Assembly (NCBI RefSeq): GCF_029784155.1
Contig: NC_073693.1
Span: 161,244,031-161,308,030 of the forward strand
Source: Uranotaenia lowii
Taxonomy: Eukaryota > Arthropoda > Insecta > Diptera > Culicidae
Length of the DNA stretch: 64,000 nucleotides
Direction of reading: 5' to 3'
In this document: in pieces, positions 32,660-43,999 of the stretch
How positions within the stretch are numbered: position 1 is the stretch's first letter
How the letters are laid out: the number at the start of each line of letters is the position of its first letter
The notes under the pieces: generated by a model
The model's input: the letters and a program-made list of their open reading frames with translations, nothing else
Told to the model about the DNA's origin: nothing
Databases searched by the model: none
Program-made: the position numbers and the translations under genes

Positions 32660-33430
32660 ATAGATATAATCAGAACAATACAATCAAGCTTCAAAATAGG
32701 GAATTTTAATTCATACTTTGTACATAGGTATCAATTTTTTTACTCAGTTACAGAATTTAATTCTAATTCAGAATTCAGATTCTTGTTCGGAGTTATCGAC
32801 TGTGATGCTTATTTGATGTTTTGGACTTTGTTATTGGATGGCCAACTCAATCTTAAAGACCATTCAACAACCAAAACATTGTTGGTATCCAGATTCAGAA
32901 TTAAGATACAGAATTTAGATTTAGAATTCAGATTAAGAGTTCAGATTCAGCTTTCAAATTCATATTTTAGATAAAAGTTTCCGTGTCAGATTTCAAATTT
33001 GGAATTCAGATTCCGATTTCAGATTTATTTTTGAAAATTTAGATTCAGATTTATGTTTAAAATTTCAGATTTCATTTTCCAGATTCAGATTTCAAATCCA
33101 GATTTCAGATTCAAATTTCAAATCCAGAAGTCAGATTCTCATATTTAGTTTTCAGATTTAGATTTAAGATTCAGCTTTATCAGATTTGAGATTCAAATTT
33201 CAGATACAGGTTTCGGTGTCTGATTACAGATTCAGATTCAGCATTATTGAGATTTCACATTCAGGTATAAAATGCAGATTACAGATTTGAAAATCAGATT
33301 CAGCTTCAGATTTCAGATTCAGCTTAATTCAGATTCCGGATTTAGAATTCAAATTCACAATTCAGATTCATATTTTAGAATTCCGATTCAGATTCAGAAT
33401 TTTTAAATACAGAATTTTGAATTCTAACAC
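32660..33430 (+). repeat. Degenerate TTCAGA/AGATTC simple-sequence tract
   Basis: CAGATTCAGATTTCAGATTC-like words recur dozens of times over about 770 bases with heavy decay, densest at 32960-33400. No longer period is obvious. Confidence 0.8.
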
Positions 33431-35719
33431 AATAACTTCAATTTCGAAATTCTGAAAAAAAAAATCGAAAACTGATGACTGATGAATTCATCATTCTCAC
33501 ATCGGAACAAAATGTTATAAATGGCAATTTGAAAACGATTGTGGGAATTGAGGAATAGAATTTAAAATTTTTATTTCTAAATATAAATTTTTGAAATGAA
33601 ATTCGTTTTGATAAAACATAATATGTCACTTACCGAATGTTGCACCTTATTGGCGATGTACTACATTTTCTCACTACACTACACAACACATAACACTACA
33701 TTTTCTCAAGATTTAAATATCCTTCGTTTAAAAATTAACCGCCCGTTATTACCCGACCACACCACACGAGGGTACGTCTGGAACTGACAATCCTTCGCTT
33801 GCGCACAGTTTATTCGAAACGAGTAACCCGGTGAGGTAATAACGAGCAGCCGTCGCGCGACGGCCCAGTTAAGTTCGTCAGAAAAATGCTCCCAAGTCGA
33901 ATAAGAAGAAATATCGGCCACGGCGCGTGTGCGAGTGTCGCAGAAATAACCGTTTTTTCCTAAGTCGGGATACCCAGTACTCAATTTTCTGAATTCTCTG
34001 TCGATTTTTGAGAGGACGCGCTTACTGGGTTGGGATTAGTAACTCATTCTCAATGCACAAAACTCATGCTCTCCCTTTGAAAATTGATCAATAACGGCGC
34101 CGGCCACGTCCTAGTCAAAGAGGGATGAAAGAAGGATTTTTAGTAAAATATTTTTTAGGATCAACCATACATCTGTTATTTCAGTTTTCTTCAAAAGCTT
34201 GTTTTGAAAACTCTGAAACAATGAAAAATCTGTATCACCAGCTATAGAAACCGTCTATACGTCTGCGAATCTGTATTCCAGTATCTCAGGAAGGGTTTTA
34301 TTTTAGTAAGGGAGAGGTTTGGATCAGGAGCCATTCTTGGGAAATGGTGTGATATTTGGTTGACCTGCACCTCCTTTGCTCCTAGTCATTTTCGTAAGGA
34401 AACTCCTTATAATATCTGCGAGGTGTTTTAATTAGAAAATTTAAAAAGAATTATGAACTCTCAAATAATTAGAAAAGCGACCATTCGAATTTTCTACAAG
34501 CTAGCTATTTCCCTCACTATAATGTCTAACACATCACTGATTCGCGAAACGACTCTTGAACAGAATTAACAAATGAACACTAAAAAACATAGAATGAAGA
34601 ATCAAAAAGTTATAGATGATGCAATTTGATAACATGTTGAATTTTGGGAAAGGTTTGCAGAAAGTTTAATACTTTTTGGTGCTTAAGTATTTGAGCTCAC
34701 GAATTTTTATACTACCCATTATTTTAGTTTTTCTACAAAGACAAATTGAAAAATGCTTTCTCTTGAAGCAAGTAAATTACTTACTTCTGTGCGTTAGATA
34801 TTACGTTGACAGATTATAAAAAGAATAAAAAACAATTGCTAAAACAATAATAAAAGAAAAAGTCTAGGAATTTTTTAAGATTTTTACCTATTATTTTGAA
34901 CCTAGTTAATCGAATATGCTTATATTATTTTAAACAATGTACCTTTCAACGATGAGAAACCAAATAATGACATTGTTACACTTTAATACTTTAGTGACTT
35001 GATTTCGCTCTTCTAAATTAAATTTCAAAATAAGATCGCTAAAAAATATCAAGACAGAGATATACATCACTGATTTAAAAAAAACTAGTGAAGATCGATA
35101 AAAGGATACGATATATATTGTTAAATTTTACTTGAATAGTGTTTTCTCATAAAATTTTTGTAAGACAGATTTTATAGTTTCATTGTAATAACGAGTAAAT
35201 TTTGTTAAATAGTAATCAATAGCAGAATTTAAAAAAAATGATATAAAAATCCCTGATTAACTCAAACGAACCGTGAAATGCTATAACGAAAACTTTAATT
35301 TAAACTAAAACTTCAAAACGGTTCGGAAAGTAAATCAGAATTTTAATGCTTCTCAGGGCACTTAATGTGCATCGCAAACCGTTGCAAAACAACATTTTAA
35401 AATCATGGAACTCGCTTTAAAAATTAATTAAAATGAAAAAGAATATTTAGCTTCTGTTTACTTGAATTTTTGCCAAAAATTCGTCCGCAGTCCGGCCAAT
35501 GGGTCACACCCGGCCGGGGGAACAACACTCGTTAGACTTATTCACACGCTCTTGGAAATTCTGGGATGAGCAGCATCAGAATTCGAGGGCTTTTAAGGTT
35601 AATCCATCTCCACTATTAGAGGAAAATGCTTAACTTAATTTCCCCTTCATTGAATAAAATGGAAAAGAATTTTTTCGACTACGATTTTGACACACGTGGA
35701 AAAAAAATATACGTCCGAT
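33431..35719. other. Unassigned, with a GC-richer island at 33740-34030
   Basis: The island has CpG-rich words (GCCGTCGCGCGACGGC, a 16-base palindrome near 33850) and no coding motif. A second GC-richer patch at 35480-35600 holds CCGGCCGGGGGAACAAC. These could be 5' regions of the surrounding minus-strand unit, but I cannot establish that. Confidence 0.3.
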
Positions 35720-35748
35720 TCAAGTGATTTTCTTGATTTTTATTGTAT

Positions 35749-37546
35749 AGGGTCAATGTACCCGACCTTGGCACCTAAGGCATGGTTTACCCTTTTTTTC
35801 GACATTCCAACCTTCCTGGTGAGTGTACCATAGAACACCCTTTGAAGAATTTACTTGCTAACTTGCTTAGAGTTCAACAAAAATATGTGTTCTCTATGGA
35901 ACTTTCAATAATGTGAGCAAAATGCATGCAAAGTACTCACTGCGGTGCTCCAATTACTTGGCCGCCGTACCAATTGTTTTCCGTTTCTATGATCCGATTC
36001 TTGGCCACCAGAAGAGTGCAATAGATCTTTACCAACAAGGCTCAATTGACAGTTAACAGAATCGTTGGCTATTCTGGATATAAGGCCACTGACAGAATGA
36101 CGTCAGCTGAGCGTAAAGTTCTATGCGACGATGGAATACCGGGCGCCACTCATACAACAAAAAGGCTTTTGAAAACATTGATGAAATTTGGTTGGAAGGG
36201 AAGCACAAAATAAGCTTTCATTTCAAAAAGTCGGAAGTCCAGAAATTCCGCAATGCGATTGCGACACATAGGGTTATTTTCACTACCAAACAACTGTCTT
36301 CATATTGTGGAGTTTGGCTCCATAAAGTAAGAAATTGAAAAATTCCTTGAATGGTATTTTAAAATTATGCCCTTTTGAATTTGTTAGCTGAGATTATGAG
36401 CTTCTGGCAAGAGCCATCTCGAATGCCCGGGGCGTTGCGCAGTGGATTGATACGCCAAAAAAATGTTAGAATGTAAACCTTGCTGTAAACATTTTTTAAA
36501 TCGACTCACATATTTTAAGGAATAATTGGAAAAAAAAACGATATTTTCCTGAACTTCCAGGTTCTGTTTCCAAGAAAAAAATTAGAACAAAAATCCAAAA
36601 AAAAACTCTGAGTATATGGTTCCCAAGCAATAGAAAATGATCCCAACACTCAATTAATTGTGTATTTTATATACTAAAGTCATAAATTGCCATCGATCTA
36701 ACAAATTTTGGATAAGAAAAACATCTTAAGTTAACTTAGTTTTTTTTATATTTCAAACCACTGTGTTCTGTAGGAGACCACGTGACTTTTGCTCGGCAGA
36801 CTGCAATGCAAATGCTGTTAGCACGCATACCAATGTACCTTCGATTCATGGTTCCCAAATAGCGATTTTTACATTTTCAATGCTTGGATATGACTTTTAG
36901 TTAGTCGAATTTCTTATGTTCTCCAACTTATTTCAAAGCTTAAGTTGATAGAAAAGGTCTTATCATACAACCCAATTAGTATGAAAATATTTATGCGTAG
37001 TTTTAAATGAAGTTTTGGGGAAAACATCAGCCCAAAAATACCTCTTTAATTAACATGTATTTTTTCCAGCTTCCAACACTGGTGGTGTATTTCGATTGAA
37101 GTTGCATGCCAAGAAAAGGAACAAAATTAGTTTCAAATTTTTATTTAAAACCTCAATAAATATTCACTATTTGGTCTTTCTAGTATTTTTTTATTTTTTG
37201 TCGAGTTTAACTGTAAGCATGAGTATTTATTGCAAATTTTTCAAATGAATGTCCGCGTTTGAAATCGCATGTGAATTTAACAGTTGCACTAGAAAGGTGA
37301 GTTCATCTGATTTTCATACGATGATTTCCAACATAATTTCCTCGGATGCAGATCGAAAAAAATTTACTTCTTTATTAAAGTACAAAGAATCAAAAAATTC
37401 GGTATGCACAGGTTTGAAACAAATTATTCTTTTCGCAATGAAAATATATTAAAAATTTTTCAAGCTCAATTTGGACCTGAAAAACATGAAAAGACATGTT
37501 GGCATGCCAAGAAAAGGACCATGCCAAAATAGGGCTCACTTACCCT
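35749..37546. mobile_element. TIR element candidate with AGGGTnAnTG ends
   Basis: The left end AGGGTCAATGTACCCGACC then TTGGCACC, and the right end GGCATGCCAAGAAAAGG ... CAAAATAGGGCTCACTTACCCT, are imperfect inverted repeats of about 28 bases. The subterminal GCATGCCAAGAAAAGGA is found at 37108 and 37502. There is no transposase. A 71-codon frame at 36123-36338 lies inside and has no recognisable motif. The target duplication is unclear (A/T-rich flanks). Confidence 0.5.
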
Positions 37547-38349
37547 AATCACATGCTTTGACCAAATTTGTTTCAATTTTGAGTTGAAAATTTTGAAATC
37601 AAATGCCTGGATTTTGCAGGTTCTTCGATGAAATTGCCGCCCGTATTTGCCCGGTCCGGGTACTTCCAAGAGAAATTTTGGCAACCTTAGCTTAGAATAT
37701 TGGTCATCTTCACATATCACGATATTCCACGAAATATAATGCTGTATTAAATATTAGTTCTTCTATAATGTACATCATTTCATCTTTACATATCAGTTGA
37801 TTCTACTTGATTTCATGTGGAATGAAATATAAAACAGTATTCATTGCATTCTTCAAGAATAAAAATGTTTTCATTTGTGGAACTCATGGCAGATTCAATC
37901 TATCAAACTTTGAGGGCCAATTCATTGTGTTTTAAAAGGTATGTTAAACTGAATGTATTATAAAAATGTTTCATATGGTATAACATTTTACAAGTATTTG
38001 TTGTTTGCCAAGCTCCCTATTGTTATGTGACATGCACATAAATTTATGTTGTTTTCCTATCTTCGAACCTGATGATTATAAACGTTGATTAACCCTTTAG
38101 ATAGCAACCAAGCCTTTAAAAGGGTTAGGTAGAGAAGCCCCTCGATCAAATCTGTAGATTTTCAGTAAACTTAAAAATATTTTGGGTAGTGCTAGAGAAA
38201 GACTGCTCAAATGATGACCCACTGACAATACTTTGCACTAAAATTAATTTAATTGATAAGTATATTTTCTATAATTTTGAGATGTTCTCAATCTTGAAAC
38301 TTAACTATGTTTGTGACTTTTACAGTATAACAAATTATTCTATTAGGCC

Positions 38350-38730
38350 GGAACAAATTTCAAATCCTTCTTTTGTCACTCGGAGTTGGAACATCGCGAG
38401 GGGGGGGGACAATAAAAAATAATGCGAAAAACAAATAAATTGGAATAAATTGCACGGAAGCTTGTATGCAACAAAATTTAATATTATATTGTTGCACAAA
38501 ACTTATAAATCAAGTAATTTTTTATCGAAAATTTCAATAAAATCGAGAAAACAAAAGGTGAAATAACTCTCATCTTCTTAAATTTAATTTTTAGTCTCGT
38601 AAACTTTCAGATATTGGAATTTTTTTATTTTATTTACATAAATTACTTCAAAATTTATTTATTTCCCCCCTTCGGGTTTTTGGAAATTTCGAAGGGGGGG
38701 GTGACAAAAGAAGAAATTGATATTTGTTCC
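38350..38730. mobile_element. MITE with 30-bp inverted ends
   Basis: The left end GGAACAAATTTCAAATCC, continuing CTTCTTTTGTCAC, pairs with the right end GTGACAAAAGAAGAAATTG, continuing ATATTTGTTCC. G runs lie just inside both ends (38400-38409, 38693-38700). The 381-bp element has no ORF. A diverged relative is at 19895-20264. Confidence 0.7.
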
Positions 38731-40559
38731 AGAATGCTAACAAATATAACGAAAATGAAAGATTTACCTAGCATTTGTTTTGTATTGATCTTCAAGAAAA
38801 TTTGATTTGAGTTTTTTAAACCGGAAATCGCTTGTAAAGCGGATCATTTCCATCAATGATTCGCCTTTTTTCGTTTCAATCAATGTTGTTATTTTTTTTT
38901 TTTTTTCAATGATTCAGTTGGCGGGAGAGCATTGAAAAGCTTCAACTTTTGTCGATGTTTACTCCTGGGTTAAAAACCATAGACATTGACTCGAAAAGAA
39001 GTTGTTCTGCCAACTGAGCTATGCTTCACATGCCGATTTATGATTTTTTTGTATTCTAGTATAAAAGCACCGCACTTTTATACTCAGAGTATCCACCAAA
39101 AACATATTTATTATGACTTTTCTAACACATTTTAAAATGTCCCGCTTTTTTCAGCTGTGTCCCGCTTTTTTTCTTCAAATGTCCATCTGGCAAGCCTATG
39201 CTAGCCACCATATTTTAGAAAGATAAACGCTTAGAGTTAAGTAGAAGGGAATCTCTTCGAGCAAACATCAATTTTCATTGAGATCCTGTAAGTGTTTGTA
39301 TTCGTTATAAAAAACTTGATGAGACTTCCAATTCACATAGTCAGATGAATTATTGGTTTCACCAGTTTTCTTAAATTTCTAAAGACATGCCATTTCCAGC
39401 TTACTCAGAAAATGGGGTAACTTACAACAAACTTTGTTTTATTTGAAAAACTAATGAAAAAATTTGAAAATTTATAGTTTTTGATAAATTTCTAACACCG
39501 TAACGCATAAAACACCGATTGCAATGATTTTTTTTTCAAATTACATTTTTTCTGTCAAAATGCTTCAAGGCATAAGGGTGCTTCATACATTCAAAGGTAA
39601 AAAATACTACACGGTAAATAAAAAAAGGTAAAATTTACCGAGAAGCAGGTGTGATTTTTTTCCACCCCTCTTTCTCAGTAAATTTAACCTTGTTTTCATT
39701 CACCTAGCAAAAGGTAAATTTTACCTTCTTGATTTTCACTCTGAAAAAGGTAGAATCTACCTTTTTCTCTTTAACTTATAAGCAGCAAAAAGTAATTTGT
39801 ACCGTTTTCTTGTTCACCTTGCAAAAAGGTAAACGTTTGTTTCAATTGGTTTTATCAACAAAATAGTTCAATTAAGAAAAGAAAAAAACAAAATTGATTC
39901 AAATATTGATTTTATTCAAACATTGATAGGAGAGATCTCTGCTGATACAAATTCAAATTCAGCCTTAAATCTATGTTTCCTCATTTTGCATCATACTAAT
40001 GAATGTTAATGAAGAAATCAAGCTGTTTAATAAAGTATTATACATAGCTCAAATATCAAATTCCTTAGTTATAGAAGAGCATCTCTTAAAACCCCCTTTT
40101 AAAACCTTTGAAAACCTTTAAAATTAGAGAAAACTCCTTAGAATGCAGTTATCCCATCAAAAAATAATTCGTAGAAGCATTATAATTCACTTTTACACTG
40201 TAAATTTTTAGAAATAATCTTGGTACTATTCTTATTTCGCACCCTTTTTTCGTATTTTTGGTCCTCAACGCCAATTTCTACGTCCAAAAAAAGTAAACTT
40301 ATGCTTGATTTATCCGTTAAAGAATTCAAAACAAACTGTAAAAGAAAATTTTTGTGATTTACAATCATTCATACTTTAATAAGCAAAATTCATAGTGGTA
40401 CTATTCTTATTTCGCTCAGTGTATATTATGAGATAAGCTTCTTTTTCGTACTGCCAGCGGGTTGTACATTTGACCGGATCCATTTCTGATTATGATAACG
40501 AAAAATCTGAAAAATAAAATGCATTTAAAACACTGGAGCCGAATGAAAACTTATTGAAT

Positions 40560-42656
40560 ACACTCATCCGAAAAGGAAACGTTAAATTCACCTGGATTTT
40601 CACGTAGGCGCTCGTTACGTGAATTTTTGCTTGACTTACGTGAATCACTTAGAGGTCAATAAAAAAAACACTTGATCCTTACGTGAAACTCACATAATTA
40701 TATTCTGTCAAAATGAAGACACATTCGATTTACGTGAAAATCCAATGATCCGCCAAGTATAGACGGAATGGGTGCATTCTATGTGATGTTCACGTAGCTC
40801 TTAATGGGTCATTCACGTTAAATCTCTGTAAACGAATACCGACTCAATATGGCGTGGTTCCAAGTTCTAGCACAGTTGTTACAGGCAAATAGAGACATTT
40901 TGAAGCTGTTTTTTGTAAGTATAAAGAATTTAGCTGTTTGATTGTTATTTACAACCTTTTCTATTTCTTCTATTTAAACAGAATGTGGAATCGGGTCAGC
41001 GGCAACTTCAGATAACCGCTATGCACAGTGGTCCAGAAATGAAATTTAGCGGGAAACAATTATTTGCGCTCTTGCCTTAGGTTTAAGACATTTGGTGTGC
41101 AAGACAAAGTTGTACAACGTTACAAGGCGCTACTTTTGAATGAAACTTTTTTAGGGTGGTTCATAAAACTCCTTAGATACGAAAATTATTTTTTTACTGT
41201 AATGAGATAGTGCTATATTATGTTCAGCAATTATGTAGAACAACATAATTGATGAAACTTTGTAGAAGACTTTGAATGTCTATCTATTAACGTTTAGGTT
41301 TTATGATGATTTTTCGTGTACAAGTTAGGGTGGTCCTACAAAAAGACTTTCTTGTTGGGTAGTTAGTAATTCATTTTTTTCATTTTATGGTTTTATGCAT
41401 TAATAATCAAGAATCCTGATTTTTTTTCTCATTTGTGCCCCTCTGGCTATGTTAGTCTTTCAAAATTTTTACAAAAGGTTATAAATAGGAAACTCTGCTT
41501 TTGTAGTGGTAAAAAATTTAGAATTGTTGACTAGGGGTGCGAACGCAAAGAAGAATTCCATGTCGCAGAGCAAAAGTGATATATTTTGTTATATGAAAAA
41601 TGGCAATTTTGGTCAAGTTCAAATGTAAATAAAAAGCTTTAAACAAAAAACACCTCTCCAGTTTTTCGATATAATGTAGATTTTAACGTGTTCTTTCAAA
41701 CGAATTAAAGTTTGAATTTTTCGGTTTGCTCCATTTGAAGTTATGGCTCATACAAAACGGCCATTTTTGAACACAAAATTCATGATAACTGCGAATCAAA
41801 AGCAGATATTAGAAATCTGTTTTCTTCAAAAGATGCGCATAATGATTTGCTAAATACTTGCCGAACACATGATTTTGATAAGTTGATACCCAACAAAGTT
41901 ATAACAATAAAACTTGTTTTTGTAGGACCACCCTAACTTGTACACGAAAAATCATCATAAAACCTAAACGTTAATAGATAGACATTCAAAGTCTTCTACA
42001 AAGTTTCATCAATTATGTTGTTCTACATAATTGCTGAACATAATATAGCACTATCTCATTACAGTAAAAAAATAATTTTCGTATCTAAGGAGTTTTATGA
42101 ACCACCCTAAAAAAGTTTCATTCAAAAGTAGCGCCTTGTAACGTTGTACAACTTTGTCTTGCACACCAAATGTCTTAAACCTAAGGCAAGAGCGCAAATA
42201 ATTGTTTCCCGCTAAATTTCATTTCTGGACCACTGTGCTATGGAGGCACATCAATTTGCCATTTTTTGGACGATGTTATTGTGTCAATTAAATTAAAATG
42301 AAAGTGTAAATAGTGTAGTTGTGAAAGTGAAAAAATGGCACAGTGTTTTGTAAATTACGTGGCATAATAAAAATCCTTAAAAATAAAATATTTTTTATTT
42401 AAATGATACGAAAAAAAATCCTACATTCTTATTTCAATGAAATCTATGTGAATCGCATGTAGCAGAACGAATCCCTTTTCACATTCGATCTACGTTATCT
42501 TCACATACAACGCATATGAAAATTACGTGAATTCTGCTTGCTGTGTGAGCTCTGTTTGCTACCTGAAGTTCACGTAGGTTCCACGTGATTTTCATGGTGG
42601 CAAAAATCCATGTACATTTTCACGTAGCGTTCATTTGAAAAGTTTTTTCCGTGTAG
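40560..42656. repeat. TTCACGTAG-rich unit, split by a fold-back element
   Basis: TTCACGTA or TACGTGAA occurs repeatedly at 40593-40815 and again at 42460-42625, on both sides of the fold-back insertion. This shows one older element with subterminal motif clusters. The outer borders are approximate. Confidence 0.5.
41024..42237. mobile_element. Fold-back element with 322-bp near-identical arms
   Basis: The arms 41024-41345 and 41916-42237 are reverse complements with no mismatch noticed, beginning CACAGTGGTCCAGAAATG and ending with the inner block GGTGGTCCTACAAAAA. A 570-bp loop without ORF separates them. The 5-bp duplication CTATG flanks the element (41019-41023, 42238-42242). Near-identity of the arms implies recent insertion or gene conversion between arms. 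Confidence 0.85.
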
Positions 42657-43140
42657 CTTACCTGCCGCCGTATTTCCAACGAGGAACTAGATCAAGCTAA
42701 CCAACGCAGCTCCCCAACTTTCTCGTGACGATCCGGCCAGCTGATCCTTTATTAGACATATTAGTAAATGTCTATAACCTCAATGAATGCGCGCCTGAAA
42801 CACGTACCTTTTTCAAATTTACCTTTTTTTTATTCAGCTCAATACAGGTAAACTTCATTTCGCTATGAGGAAGAAGGTACCTTTTTTGTGTTTAATTATT
42901 TTTCTAGGTGAATTTTACCTAGAATTGTTTTCGTGTACAGAAAACTCTTCTAATTGAAATAAAAAAATACTGGTTGAATATGATATTTTGATGTTAACAA
43001 ACGCATCATACAAAACAATCATATTCCAGCGAGATAAAACACGTGATATATGAGATTTACAAGTATCAATTTGAATTGTATTTTGTTGCATCCTACCCCC
43101 TTATTATAAAATATAAATTTAAAAAAAATTTGGTGACTGT

Positions 43141-43915
43141 CCGAAAAATATGTTTAGCATTGGAAATGTTGCTGGGGCGGGTATAACGGGTCCTGGTGTA
43201 AACATTTCAATTTCTCTGGATAATTGGGTGACAGTTTTTCAAGCCGAAATCTATGCAATACTAGAATGTGTGTACATTTGTTTGAAAAGGAAATATAGAA
43301 ATGCAAATATATGCATTTTTTCAGATAGTCAAGCAGCTCTTAAATCACTCAGGTCCTACACATGCTCTTCAAAATTAGTGTGGAAATGCATCAATTGCCT
43401 GGAAAAACTAATTCAAAAAATTCAGTTAATCTTTACCGGGTTCCTGGGCTTTGCTGTATAGAGGGCAATGAAAAGGCTGACAGCTTGGCCAGAGAAGGGT
43501 CTTCTATTCCGCTCGAGGAACCAGAACCATTTTGCAGTATTTCCAAATGCTACTTTAAATTAGAAATGAAAAATAAAGAAAAATGTGTAATTGCAAGCAA
43601 TTGGAAAAACTCTGTTATAGGGCAACAGGCTAAAAGATTTATCCAATCAAGTATTGAAAAATCAGAAAAAGCTCTTTGCTTATCTAAGAAAGAACTTAAA
43701 ATGTTTACAGGGCTCGTTACAGGTCACTGTGAATGCAGATATCACATGAATAAAATTGTCAGATTAAACTTTGACGAGTGTCGTTTCTGCACTATGGAGA
43801 AGGAATCGTCAGAGCATCTTCTTTGCGAACGTCCTTCGCTTATATCGAAACGGATTAAAATAATCGGCTGTGGTATATTAGATCCCTCCGAAGTTTTTTT
43901 CAATTGGTCCTAAAA
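43141..43915 (+). pseudogene. I-type LINE RNase H and C-terminal region, one frameshift
   Basis: The first frame (43150-43461) has the RNase H core: FQAEIYAILEC, ICIFSDSQAALKSL (catalytic E and D visible). After a frameshift near 43440 the second frame (to 43913) reads YRVPGLCCIEGNEKADSLAREGS, the end of RNase H. Then come GHCECRYHMNKI and CRFCTMEKESSEHLLCERP, the zinc-knuckle-like CCHC tail of I/R1-type LINEs. The RT is absent, so this is a 5'-truncated copy. The downstream 43916-44000 could be its 3' UTR. Confidence 0.8.
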
Positions 43916-43999
43916 AGGTGAACAGCTTCATAAGAGCGGTTATACCAGATTGGGAAAATGCTAAATCTCAAGATAGGGACACTATTTAAATATATGAAA

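Larger units (their letters stand above)
31827..35719 (-). mobile_element. Possible retroelement-derived unit between 23-bp direct repeats
   Basis: A perfect 23-bp direct repeat (31804-31826 and 35720-35742; begins TCAAGTGATTTTC) brackets 3.9 kb. On the minus strand the unit ends with GTCAAACAAGCTAAGCTAAGC, a repeat-type LINE tail, preceded by a short ORF. Most of the interior is degenerate or non-coding, so it may itself be a composite. The class is uncertain; the repeat length fits a LINE target duplication. Confidence 0.45.
31401..39197. mobile_element. hAT-like non-autonomous element, 7.8 kb with nested insertions
   Basis: The ends CTAGGGTTGCCATCCG (31401) and GATGGACATTTG...(complement of the right end, AGGCTTGCCAGATGG) are inverted and hAT-like. 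The 8-bp duplication ATGCTAGC flanks both sides (31393-31400, 39198-39205), the hAT-typical length. Both ends carry repeated TGTCCCGCTTTTT motifs in subterminal position (31434-31495, 39136-39172), like transposase-binding repeats. No hAT transposase is seen. The length is explained by later insertions: a retroelement-like unit, a TIR element and a MITE. Confidence 0.75.
39611..42938. mobile_element. MITE with ACACGGTAAA ends, holding later insertions
   Basis: The left end ACACGGTAAATAAAAAAAGG, then TAAAATTTACC, pairs imperfectly with the right end GGTGAATTTTACCTAG...TTTTCGTGTA. AGGTAAAnTTTACC words recur just inside both ends (39690-39830, 42820-42915). Another MITE-like unit rich in TTCACGTA/TACGTGAA words, ending CCGTGTAG, fills about 40560-42656, and within it lies the fold-back at 41024-42237. 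Confidence 0.55.

Noticed and set aside
33740..34030. LTR or host promoter
   Set aside because: GC-rich island, but no matching second copy, TG/CA borders, primer site or gene downstream was found.
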